A stretch of DNA of 6,349 bases from an uncultured Prosthecobacter sp. (lineage in GTDB: Bacteria; Verrucomicrobiota; Verrucomicrobiia; Verrucomicrobiales; Verrucomicrobiaceae): positions 1 to 6,349 of the forward strand of contig CALDGV010000126.1 of NCBI GenBank assembly GCA_937941745.1, given 5' to 3'. Numbering within the stretch: position 1 is the first letter of the stretch; every line of letters begins with the position of its first letter. The translations under genes and the position numbers were made by a program. Of the stretch, positions 1 through 6,200 are shown in pieces. A model generated the notes under the pieces. It made no database searches. It saw nothing but the letters and a program-made list of their open reading frames with translations, and was not told the DNA's origin.

Positions 1-9
1 ACTCTTTCG

Positions 10-2283
10 ATGGTCGTTAAATACCGCTTCAGACTTTACCTCTTCACCCTGGCCATGCTTTGTGGCTTTGGGGTGTTGGTCTATCGTCTTTGGTGGTTAC
101 AGATTGAGCATCACAAGGATTTCGTGAACCGCGTTCCTGAGGCAAAACGTGAGAGGGCCCGCATTCCAGGGGTTCGCGGTGAGATTAAAGACCGCAATGG
201 GATCGTGATGGCAACCAACAAGGCCACGTTCGAGGTGCGTGTGAATTTGAAGGAGGTTCTCGACGAGTACGTTCGGCAGTGCCGGATCAAGAAAGTCGAT
301 GTGCCGACAATCAAGGTCGAGTTCCGTGACCGTGGCATCATCCGGCAGAAGGATGAGCCGGATATTGTCACCATGTTTCAGGAGCTGATTGAAGCCAGGC
401 TGGCTGAGCTGGGACTCGCTGTGCCGATCAACGACTGGCAGGATTTAAGAGTCCACTACCGCAGCTTCGCCGGAGTGATTCCGTGGGTTTATCGCGACAA
501 CCTCACATTCAAAGAGTTCAGCACCTTCGCTGAGCACAATCTTTCACTTCCCGGAGTGACCGTGGCGGAGCGTGGAAGTCGTGTTTATCCTTTCGGTGCC
601 ATGGCCTGTCACATCATGGGTTATGTTCGGCTGCCTGATGACCAGCGTGTTTCTGAAGAAGATCGCAAAGGCTGGGACTACTATGTTCCGGATGATTTTG
701 GAGGTGCTGGTGTGGAAAAGAGTTTCGACAAATATTTGCGTGGCCGGCCAGGGGCTCGCGTGATGCAGAAAAATGAACGCGGACGCATTGTTGGTGAGGT
801 GAAGGATGCTTATGAAGCACCTCGCAAAGGCAATGATGTTCACCTCACCCTTGATGCACGCATCCAGTACATCGCGGAGATGGCCCTGCGCGATGGCAAC
901 ATCGGGCGAGGCTCGATCGTGGTCGTCAAGCCGGACAGCGGTGAAGTGCTTGCCATGGCCTCGGTGCCAAATTACGACCCCAACCGCTTCATCCCCAGCA
1001 TCAAGCAGGAGGACTGGAATGCCCTGCTCGACAATCGTACGGTTCCTCTTCTCAACCGTGCTACACGAGGTTTTGTGCCAGGTTCCACTTACAAGGTGCC
1101 GATCGCTCTCGCAGGCTGCCTTGCCCACATTCAAAATAGCCGCTGGAACTGCAACGGAAGCGTCACTTATGGCACGAAGGCCATGCAGTGCTGGATTCAG
1201 CGCCAGAGTGGAGGATCTCATGGCTCGCTTGGTCTGAGTGATGCCTTGATGCGCTCCTGTAACTGCTTCTTTTATCAGTATGGCAATGCGGCCGGAATTG
1301 ATCAGATTACGCGTGTTGGCAAGATGCTGGGGCTTGGAGAGCGGACGGGGATTGAGTTGGATGAAGAGGATCCAGGCATCCTTCCCAACCCACAATGGCT
1401 TCGTATGAACAGCCCTCAGGATCGCTGGAGCAGCGGTTACACGGCCAACGTTTCGATCGGTCAAGGAAGTGTCCTTGCTTCGCCTCTACAGATGGCCTCG
1501 GTGGCGGGCGCGGTGGCCTCCGGCAAGTGTTTCAAACCTCATCTTCTTTATGAGGTCAGGGATGGAGCCGAAGTGGTTGAACCGCACAAGCCGGTGATGC
1601 GTGCCGATTTGTCCCAGCACTTTCCGGATTCCGACCTCGAACTCGTTCGCAAGGGAATGTGGAAGGTGGTGAATGATGCCGGAGGCACGGCCAAGGCAGC
1701 CCGGATCACAGGTGTGGAAGTCGCTGGCAAGACAGGAACTGCACAAAACTGGCGCCGTGATGAACGCAATAACCGTCTTGAAGACAATCACACGCTTTTC
1801 ATCAGCTTCGCACCTTATGTGAACGCCAAATTTGCCGTTTGTGTGATCGTTCAGGGGGGGAAATCCGGAGGAGGTTGTGCTGCTCCTGTTGCCCAGCGTG
1901 TTCTCGAGAGGTCTCTGGCGCTGGAGCAGGGCTATGATGCAGGAATCAAGCCGCTGGCCGAGGTCCTGGGCAACTTCAACAAGATTGAAGCCGTGACCTA
2001 TCCAGACGCGGATACGCCGCTTCTCGCAGTGGCGGATGAGGATGGCGACACGGGGACCAGTGCTCCCGAACGCGAGTCCACCGATGCAGCACCGCGTCCG
2101 CGCAGTGCTCCTAACATTCGTAAGTCGGGCGATGCTGAATCGTCCTCGGGCAGCTCCAACCGTGACGGAACAAAGACTCGGCGGGGTCTTTTCAACCGTG
2201 GAGCGCCTACCGCAGCCCCCCCCGAGCAGCCTTCGCCTTCGGGCGGTGGCTTGTTCAGGCGGCTGTTCCGCTCATCGCGCTGA
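10..2283 (+). CDS. mrdA: Penicillin-binding protein 2 (peptidoglycan D,D-transpeptidase, elongasome)
   Basis: This class B PBP cross-links peptidoglycan stem peptides during cylindrical wall growth. It is anchored in the inner membrane with its catalytic part in the periplasm, and normally works with RodA and MreBCD. Visible parts, in order: a short basic N-terminus and one membrane segment (about residues 9-30); the family motif RGEIKDRNG (56-64); a pedestal/dimerisation region to about 265; and the transpeptidase domain (about 275-640). The domain carries STYK with the acylated Ser359 and Lys362, SCN (416-418) and KTGT (574-577). Cys381, Cys394, His404 and Cys417 could form a metal site. 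At 757 residues it is longer than E. coli PBP2 (about 630). The excess is mostly a Ser/Arg/Pro/Gly-rich tail from about 650 onward. The start is ATG at 10 with no Shine-Dalgarno visible in the nine bases before it. The frame is still open at base 1, so a start further upstream cannot be excluded. Family assignment is secure; PBP2 rather than FtsI is favoured by the N-terminal architecture and the rng neighbour. Confidence 0.95.
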   Translation: MVVKYRFRLYLFTLAMLCGFGVLVYRLWWLQIEHHKDFVNRVPEAKRERARIPGVRGEIKDRNGIVMATNKATFEVRVNLKEVLDEYVRQCRIKKVDVPTIKVEFRDRGIIRQKDEPDIVTMFQELIEARLAELGLAVPINDWQDLRVHYRSFAGVIPWVYRDNLTFKEFSTFAEHNLSLPGVTVAERGSRVYPFGAMACHIMGYVRLPDDQRVSEEDRKGWDYYVPDDFGGAGVEKSFDKYLRGRPGARVMQKNERGRIVGEVKDAYEAPRKGNDVHLTLDARIQYIAEMALRDGNIGRGSIVVVKPDSGEVLAMASVPNYDPNRFIPSIKQEDWNALLDNRTVPLLNRATRGFVPGSTYKVPIALAGCLAHIQNSRWNCNGSVTYGTKAMQCWIQRQSGGSHGSLGLSDALMRSCNCFFYQYGNAAGIDQITRVGKMLGLGERTGIELDEEDPGILPNPQWLRMNSPQDRWSSGYTANVSIGQGSVLASPLQMASVAGAVASGKCFKPHLLYEVRDGAEVVEPHKPVMRADLSQHFPDSDLELVRKGMWKVVNDAGGTAKAARITGVEVAGKTGTAQNWRRDERNNRLEDNHTLFISFAPYVNAKFAVCVIVQGGKSGGGCAAPVAQRVLERSLALEQGYDAGIKPLAEVLGNFNKIEAVTYPDADTPLLAVADEDGDTGTSAPERESTDAAPRPRSAPNIRKSGDAESSSGSSNRDGTKTRRGLFNRGAPTAAPPEQPSPSGGGLFRRLFRSSR
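2216..2223 (+). repeat. C8 homopolymer tract inside the mrdA tail
   Basis: Eight consecutive C bases cover the end of codon Ala736 and codons Pro737-Pro738 of PBP2, close to the 3' end of the gene and outside the catalytic domain. Tracts of this kind are prone to replication slippage in many bacteria. Slippage here would change only the last ~20 residues. Whether it really varies is not known. Confidence 0.6.
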
Positions 2284-2289
2284 GCGATG
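2273..2289 (+). other. Small hairpin across the mrdA stop codon
   Basis: CATCGC (2273-2278) pairs perfectly with GCGATG (2284-2289) around a five-base loop that contains the TGA stop. No T-tract follows, so it does not look like an intrinsic terminator. The 50 nt from the stop to the rng start are pyrimidine-rich and otherwise featureless. This supports read-through from mrdA into rng. The hairpin could stabilise or process the transcript between the two genes, or be chance. Confidence 0.35.
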
Positions 2290-2333
2290 CAACTTCGTTC
2301 CTATCATTCTCTTCTTTATCCAACTCTCTCATC

Positions 2334-3929
2334 ATGGCTTTAACCTTTGTTCAACGCGTCAAAGAATTCATCACGGGCAAAAAGGACATCAAGACGGGCA
2401 CGCGTCTTGTGATCAACTGCGAAAAACTCGAAAACCGTGTCGCCCTCATTGAGAACGGTGCCATTGAAGAATACACTCTTGAGCGCACCGGCACCTCCAC
2501 GATTGTTGGCTCCATCTTTAAGGGACGCGTCAAAAACATCGAACACGGCCTCAAGGCCATGTTCATTGACATCGGGCTCGAAAAAAATGCCTTCCTTCAT
2601 TTCTGGGATGCCATCCCAGAAGCGCTTTCCAATCAGGGCATGGAGGAGGTGAACCGTGGTGGCAAGCAGAAGCAGAAGCGCATCAAGGCGGAAGACATTC
2701 CGAGCATTTATCCGGTGGGGTCGGAAATCATGGTCCAGGTTACCAAAGGTCCGATTGGAAACAAAGGTCCTCGCGTCACCACCAACATTTCGCTGGCAGG
2801 CCGGCTTCTTGTCTTGATGCCGCAAAACGACCAGTTCGGCATCTCCCGCAAGATTGAGGACCCCAAGGAGCGTGCGCGGCTGCGCAAGATCATCGAACGG
2901 GTCAACCTTCCTGACGGGCTGGGGTTGATCATGCGCACGGAGGCCAGTGGGAAGCGGGCGCGCCACATCATCCGAGACCTCAGTCTGCTCATCGAGCAGT
3001 GGAATGAGATCACCGGCAAGCGTGACAGCAAACCTGCCCCGGTTTGCTGCTTCCAGGAGCCTGAACTGATTGAGCGCACGGTTCGTGATTTTCTGACGGA
3101 GGACATCGATGAAGTCGCCTGTGACGACAAAGAGACGGTGGATCGGATGCAGAAGATGGCTGCCCAGATCTCAAGCCGGGCAAAGCGTCGTATTACTTAT
3201 TATCAGGGACAGACGGCGATCTTTGAGGCCTATGGCATTCAGAAGCAGATCGACAACGCCTTCTACCGCCAGGTCTGGCTGCCGTGCGGCGGTTACATTG
3301 TCATTGATCAGACGGAGGCCTTGGTCTCCATCGATGTCAATACGGGGCGCAACAAGGGCGGCGGCAAGGATCAGCAGCAGGACAAGGTGATTGTCGAAAC
3401 GAACCTTGAGGCGGCTGCTGAAGTCGCCCGGCAGTTGCGTCTTCGCAACATGGGCGGGCTCATTGTCGTCGATTTCATCGACATGAAGCACCGGAAGGAT
3501 CAGCAGGCCGTTTACAAGTCCATGCTGGACCACTTGAAGAGGGACAAGGCCAAGACCCAGGTGCTGCCCATCAGCCAGTTTGGCCTCATGGAGATGACTC
3601 GTCAGCGCCTTCACGAGAGCCTTAGCACCACTCTCTACGAGGACTGCCCTTACTGCAAAGGTCATGGTCAGGTGAAAACCACCTTCACGATGAGTGTTGA
3701 GCTTCAGAGGCTGCTGAGCAGCATTCTTGGCAGGGGTAAACCAGAGCAAAAGAGCCTGGTTGTGATTGTCCATCCTGAGGTCATGCAGCGCTTGAAGACC
3801 GAGGATGGCGAACTCCTTGTGTCCTTGGAGCGCAAATATGAAGCACGGCTGACCTTCCGCAGTGACCCAACTTTGCACCGTGAGGACATCAAAATCACCA
3901 CTCTGAACGGCGATGAAGTCCGCGTCTGA
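2334..3929 (+). CDS. rng: Ribonuclease G/E family endoribonuclease
   Basis: This single-strand-specific endoribonuclease acts in rRNA maturation and mRNA decay in the cytoplasm. Visible parts: an N-terminal RNase-H-like/S1 region (about 25-155) with GSIFKGRVKNIEHGLKAMF-type S1 sequence and a basic Lys/Gln-rich insert near 107-118; the 5'-monophosphate sensor pair Arg201-Thr202 (in LIMRTEASGK); the catalytic DNase I-like part with Mg-binding Asp334 (SIDVNTG) and Asp380 (LIVVDFIDM); the MTRQR motif (421-425); and the zinc-link CPYC (438-441). A small C-terminal domain ends in a 'HPEV...DPTLHRED' segment. At 531 residues it lacks the long disordered scaffold of enterobacterial RNase E, so it is RNase G-like. 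The start is ATG at 2334, 50 nt after mrdA, with a pyrimidine-rich leader and no Shine-Dalgarno. It is likely co-transcribed with mrdA. The family is certain; the G versus E label is a naming matter. Confidence 0.95.
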   Translation: MALTFVQRVKEFITGKKDIKTGTRLVINCEKLENRVALIENGAIEEYTLERTGTSTIVGSIFKGRVKNIEHGLKAMFIDIGLEKNAFLHFWDAIPEALSNQGMEEVNRGGKQKQKRIKAEDIPSIYPVGSEIMVQVTKGPIGNKGPRVTTNISLAGRLLVLMPQNDQFGISRKIEDPKERARLRKIIERVNLPDGLGLIMRTEASGKRARHIIRDLSLLIEQWNEITGKRDSKPAPVCCFQEPELIERTVRDFLTEDIDEVACDDKETVDRMQKMAAQISSRAKRRITYYQGQTAIFEAYGIQKQIDNAFYRQVWLPCGGYIVIDQTEALVSIDVNTGRNKGGGKDQQQDKVIVETNLEAAAEVARQLRLRNMGGLIVVDFIDMKHRKDQQAVYKSMLDHLKRDKAKTQVLPISQFGLMEMTRQRLHESLSTTLYEDCPYCKGHGQVKTTFTMSVELQRLLSSILGRGKPEQKSLVVIVHPEVMQRLKTEDGELLVSLERKYEARLTFRSDPTLHREDIKITTLNGDEVRV

Positions 3930-3932
3930 ATG

Positions 3933-3960
3933 GGGAGAGGTTTCTCCCACAGGGATTTTT
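3933..3960 (+). terminator. Possible weak intrinsic terminator after rng
   Basis: GGGAGA (3933-3938) and TCTCCC (3943-3948) form a perfect six-pair stem with a GGTT loop, three bases after the rng stop. The nearest T-run (five T, 3956-3960) begins seven bases after the stem, which is further than usual. Termination would therefore be inefficient, and the hairpin may instead protect the 3' end of the message. Confidence 0.4.
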
Positions 3961-3984
3961 AACACAGTCACCGATTGTTATTTC

Positions 3985-4002
3985 GAGCCCAATTCAGGGC
4001 TC
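3985..4002 (+). other. GC-rich hairpin in the leader of the 4019 gene
   Basis: GAGCCC (3985-3990) pairs perfectly with GGGCTC (3997-4002) around the loop AATTCA. It ends 16 bases before the ATG at 4019 and has no T-tract. If transcription reads through from rng, this is the second hairpin in the 89-nt gap and could influence processing or translation of the next gene. No convincing sigma-70 promoter is visible in the gap: TTAACA at 3959-3964 resembles a -35 box but has no well-placed -10 partner. Confidence 0.35.
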
Positions 4003-4018
4003 TAGTGTCTCATTTCCC

Positions 4019-4666
4019 ATGCCTCAAGCTTCCTCTCCAAACCGCCTTTTGATCGCAGGTGCCGGTGTGTTCCTGATCATTGCCCTCTACTTTGGCTGGC
4101 AGTGGGCCGGCCAGGAGAGCCTGCCTTCCCCCTTGGCAAAGAAAGATGTCCCTGCCGCCAAGCAGGAGCCGGTGAAGTCAGCAGATGCTTTGGCGGGGAA
4201 TGGTTCGCCCAAGGCGGGAATGACTGGTGCTGCTGACCGGCTGGTGACGGTCGAAGAGGGAGACATGATGATTGATGAGATCCTGCGCTCCAACAAAGAG
4301 ATACCTCAGATGGCCAGAGACCTGCATGAACTCGTCAAGAAGTTGAACGGTGAGGCCCAGGTCAATGCCAGCCGGCATTTGGTGAACCTCACAAGCGACG
4401 AGGATTATGGCCTTATTGCCGGCTATCTCACAGATGCCAAAATGAACCCCGACGTCATCGAAGTCCTCTTTTCGGATCTGATGAACCGCAACCGGGTCCT
4501 CCAGATGCCGTTGTTCATGAACATCCTCAAAAACCCTGCCCACCCTCAGAACGAGCAGGTCCGGAATGTTCTCACCATCCTTGCAGGTGAGGATCATGGC
4601 ACTGACTGGGCCAAATGGGATGCCTGGGCACAGAAGGAGATTGAAAACAACAAGCCGCAGTCTTGA
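4019..4666 (+). CDS. Hypothetical single-pass membrane protein with helical C-terminal domain
   Basis: I do not recognise this 215-residue protein. It has one hydrophobic segment (about residues 9-27), which reads as an uncleaved membrane anchor rather than a signal peptide because no clear cleavage site follows. Next comes a flexible Ala/Lys/Pro/Gly-rich linker (about 30-75). A largely alpha-helical domain follows (about 78-208), with amphipathic helices such as MMIDEILRSN and HLVNLTSDEDYG, a 'NP...Q' turn near 172-177, and a terminal Trp-rich helix DWAKWDAWAQKE (196-207). The succession of short helices is reminiscent of HEAT-like repeats, but I cannot identify repeat units with confidence. 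The linker probably places the domain in the periplasm. The start is ATG at 4019 with no Shine-Dalgarno. It lies 89 nt after rng and 78 nt before the DUF4159 gene, on the same strand. Being a real gene is very likely; its function is unknown. Confidence 0.8.
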   Translation: MPQASSPNRLLIAGAGVFLIIALYFGWQWAGQESLPSPLAKKDVPAAKQEPVKSADALAGNGSPKAGMTGAADRLVTVEEGDMMIDEILRSNKEIPQMARDLHELVKKLNGEAQVNASRHLVNLTSDEDYGLIAGYLTDAKMNPDVIEVLFSDLMNRNRVLQMPLFMNILKNPAHPQNEQVRNVLTILAGEDHGTDWAKWDAWAQKEIENNKPQS

Positions 4667-4744
4667 CGCTTGGGGAAGTGGAATGACAGCTTCCTGCAAC
4701 TTGCTGGCGGCTCATGACGTTTTCTGGCATCCGTCGAGCTTCAG

Positions 4745-5635
4745 ATGCCGGTCATGAAACACTTTTTTGCTTCAGCGTTCGCCATTCTGTCGCTAGGCCT
4801 TGTCTGGTCTGCCGAAGATGTGGGCAAGGCCTCACCGACCAATTTTGGCATTCAGGATGGCAGCGTGCCTGAGGATCCCCGAGAGGCTGGACGCGGTGGC
4901 CAGTTTCTTGATTTCCCCAGCTGGCCCGTTTCCAAGGAACTTCCCAACGATGTGTTCGTGTTCGCCAGGCTCCGCTACAATTCCGAATCCGCACGCTTTG
5001 GTCGCTGGCGGGGGCAGGGGAAGTGGGCGACTGACTACCCAGATGCTGACCTGAACTTCTCCTACCGCCTCCAGCAGCTTACTGCTCTGCAGGTGAGTCC
5101 CAAGGGGGCTGTGGTGGACATCGTGGCCGAACAGATGCGCCACTATCCCTTCATCTACATGATCGAGCCGGGGAACATCGCGATCACGGACGAGGAAGCC
5201 GGGGTCATGCGTGATTACATGCTGAATGGCGGCTTCATCATGGTGGACGACTTCTGGGGCGAAGAAGAGTGGGATGTTTTCCACGCCGCCTTGAAGCAGA
5301 TTTTTCCAGATCGCGAAGCGGTTGAGCTTTCTGCCGATCACGAAATTTTTCGCATGGTTTTCCCGCTCAAGGTCAAACCTCAGATCCCGAGCGTCGGTCA
5401 TGCCATGGCCGGAAGAGACCAAGGCATCACGTTTGAGCGCTGGGATGCGCAGACCCCGCATTACCGGGCCATTTACGATGACAAGAAGAGGATTGTGATG
5501 CTCATCTGCCACAACACCGACCTTGGCGATGGCTGGGAGGAGGAAGGCACCGATCCTTGGTATTTTCGCGAGTTTTCGGAGAAGTATGCCTACCCCCTTG
5601 GCATTAACATCCTTTTCTATGCCCTGACCCATTGA
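4745..5635 (+). CDS. Secreted DUF4159 domain protein
   Basis: This is an exported protein of unknown function. A hydrophobic N-terminal signal peptide (about residues 4-23, likely cut after WSA) is followed by a DUF4159-type domain filling about residues 68-296. Recognisable family-like features are the opening 'FVFARLRYNS', the 'HYPFIYMIEPG' strand (133-143), 'LNGGFIMVDDFWG' (160-172) with its acidic pair, the 'SADHEIF' segment (196-202), 'YRAIYDDKKRIVMLICHNTDLGDGW' across about 240-264, and a C-terminal 'PLGINILFYAL'. DUF4159 resembles a class I glutamine amidotransferase-like fold and is often found near MoxR/DUF58/von Willebrand-type gene sets; none is visible here, so this copy stands apart. 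Two in-frame starts exist, 4745 and 4754. The second gives a more typical signal peptide beginning MKHFF; neither has a Shine-Dalgarno, so the choice is open. The domain call comes from recognised motifs, not a database search. Confidence 0.85.
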   Translation: MPVMKHFFASAFAILSLGLVWSAEDVGKASPTNFGIQDGSVPEDPREAGRGGQFLDFPSWPVSKELPNDVFVFARLRYNSESARFGRWRGQGKWATDYPDADLNFSYRLQQLTALQVSPKGAVVDIVAEQMRHYPFIYMIEPGNIAITDEEAGVMRDYMLNGGFIMVDDFWGEEEWDVFHAALKQIFPDREAVELSADHEIFRMVFPLKVKPQIPSVGHAMAGRDQGITFERWDAQTPHYRAIYDDKKRIVMLICHNTDLGDGWEEEGTDPWYFREFSEKYAYPLGINILFYALTH

Positions 5636-5656
5636 ACCGGTCCGGTTGGTTTTTTT
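5635..5656 (+). terminator. Possible weak terminator after the DUF4159 gene
   Basis: AACCGG-T-CCGGTT (5635-5647) is an interrupted inverted repeat starting at the last base of the stop codon. It is followed by GG and a run of seven T (5650-5656). Because the repeat has a one-base centre, an RNA hairpin can keep only about four pairs (AACC/GGTT with loop GGTCC). The T-run suggests termination, but the stem is poor. Confidence 0.35.
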
Positions 5657-5802
5657 CGATAACAATTCAACGAGCTCAGCCGTACTTGCATCGAATCTGC
5701 GCGTCTGGCTGGGAATAAAACTCCCGATCAGGCGTCTGACTCCCCGCCCGCCTGCCGGGCATTAACGTACAAGCAACAAACCAAACAAACCAACGAACCA
5801 CC
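5657..5802 (+). promoter_or_regulatory. Upstream region of the rhodanese gene
   Basis: This non-coding stretch probably carries the rhodanese promoter. It contains a near-perfect 10-bp direct repeat, GCGTCTGGCT (5701-5710) and GCGTCTGACT (5732-5741), 31 bp apart start to start, or about three helical turns. A GC-rich inverted repeat GCCCG/CGGGC follows (5746-5760, loop CCTGC), and then a CA-rich leader (5774-5802). The best sigma-70-like pair I can find is CTGACT (5736-5741) with CATTAA (5760-5765) at 18 bp, which is weak. TTGCAT at 5686-5691 is a better -35 match but is poorly spaced from the AT-rich AATAAA at 5714-5719. The promoter position is therefore unresolved. Confidence 0.4.
5774..5802 (+). 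promoter_or_regulatory. CA-rich, G-poor 5' leader with 9-nt period
   Basis: The 29 bases before the rhodanese ATG contain a single G. CAAACCAA occurs at 5777-5784 and again at 5786-5793, a 9-nt period, with a degenerate third unit (GAACCACC) running into the start codon. There is no Shine-Dalgarno. Unstructured CA-rich leaders are known to favour ribosome loading without one, so this may act as a translation enhancer. That role is an inference. Confidence 0.45.
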
Positions 5803-6180
5803 ATGAAGAAACTCCTCGCCCTCGCCCTCGCCCTTGTGGCCTCCGCCGGCTTTGCTGCCGAGTTCCCAGACATCAGCATCGCCGATCTCAAGTCAGCCAT
5901 TGCTGAGAAGAAAGTGACTGTCATCGACGTGAACGGCTCCAATTCCTATGCCGCCGGCCACGTTCCTGGCGCCATTGACTTCTCCTCCAAAGGTTCGGAG
6001 CTTGCCAGCGCCCTGCCAGCCGACAAGAACGCACTGATCGTTGCCTATTGCGGCGGCCCAAGCTGCTCCGCCTACAAGAAGGCCGCGAGCAAGGCTGCTG
6101 AACTGGGCTACACCAATGTGAAGCACCTCTCCGCGGGCATCTCTGGCTGGAAAAAGGCCGGTGAGTCCCTTGAGAAGTAA
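5803..6180 (+). CDS. Periplasmic single-domain rhodanese-like protein
   Basis: This is a small sulfurtransferase-fold protein, 125 residues, exported by a Sec signal peptide (residues 1-18/19, MKKLLALALALVASAGFA). The rhodanese domain spans about 22-120: 'ISIADLKSAI', the 'VTVIDVNGSNSYAAGHVPGAIDF' region (38-60) with Asp42 and the family-typical 'GHVPGAI', the active loop CGGPSC (83-88) with presumed catalytic Cys83, and the closing 'LSAGISGWKKAG' (109-120). The usual Asp-x-Arg after the central strand is Asp-Val-Asn here. The loop has a second cysteine (Cys88) where many rhodaneses carry a basic or small residue. Likely roles are persulfide transfer or thiol/redox handling in the periplasm; the substrate cannot be inferred. 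The start at 5803 fits the signal peptide exactly. The gene is set apart by 167 nt upstream and a strong terminator downstream, so it is probably monocistronic. Confidence 0.9.
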   Translation: MKKLLALALALVASAGFAAEFPDISIADLKSAIAEKKVTVIDVNGSNSYAAGHVPGAIDFSSKGSELASALPADKNALIVAYCGGPSCSAYKKAASKAAELGYTNVKHLSAGISGWKKAGESLEK

Positions 6181-6200
6181 TTTTTCACTCTGATTCCTCG

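Noticed and set aside
544..1464. Long open frame of 306 codons on the minus strand opposite mrdA
   Set aside because: Its codons align exactly with the sense codons, so its stops would need sense TTA, CTA or TCA, which are rare in this GC-rich gene. The openness is explained by codon use, and the product resembles no protein family.
2036..2452. 138-codon plus-strand frame bridging mrdA and rng
   Set aside because: It overlaps two clear genes in another frame and its product is low-complexity without motifs. It is useful only as the frame reached by slippage at the C8 tract.
3171..3971. 266-codon minus-strand open frame opposite rng
   Set aside because: It has the same codon-aligned phase relation to rng and no recognisable domains. 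The rng sequence is a full, motif-complete enzyme.
3959..3987. TTAACA as the -35 box of a promoter for the 4019 gene
   Set aside because: No TATAAT-like hexamer lies 16-18 bp downstream.
4673..4694. GGAAG/CTTCC inverted repeat after the 4019 gene
   Set aside because: It has only five pairs, a large loop and no T-run; it is not convincing as a terminator.
4832..5665. 277-codon minus-strand open frame opposite the DUF4159 gene
   Set aside because: It is again codon-aligned with the sense gene. The sense protein has a signal peptide and family motifs; the antisense product does not.
5746..5760. GCCCG/CGGGC hairpin as a terminator
   Set aside because: The stem is GC-rich but no T-tract follows on either strand. 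It is kept only as part of the rhodanese upstream region.
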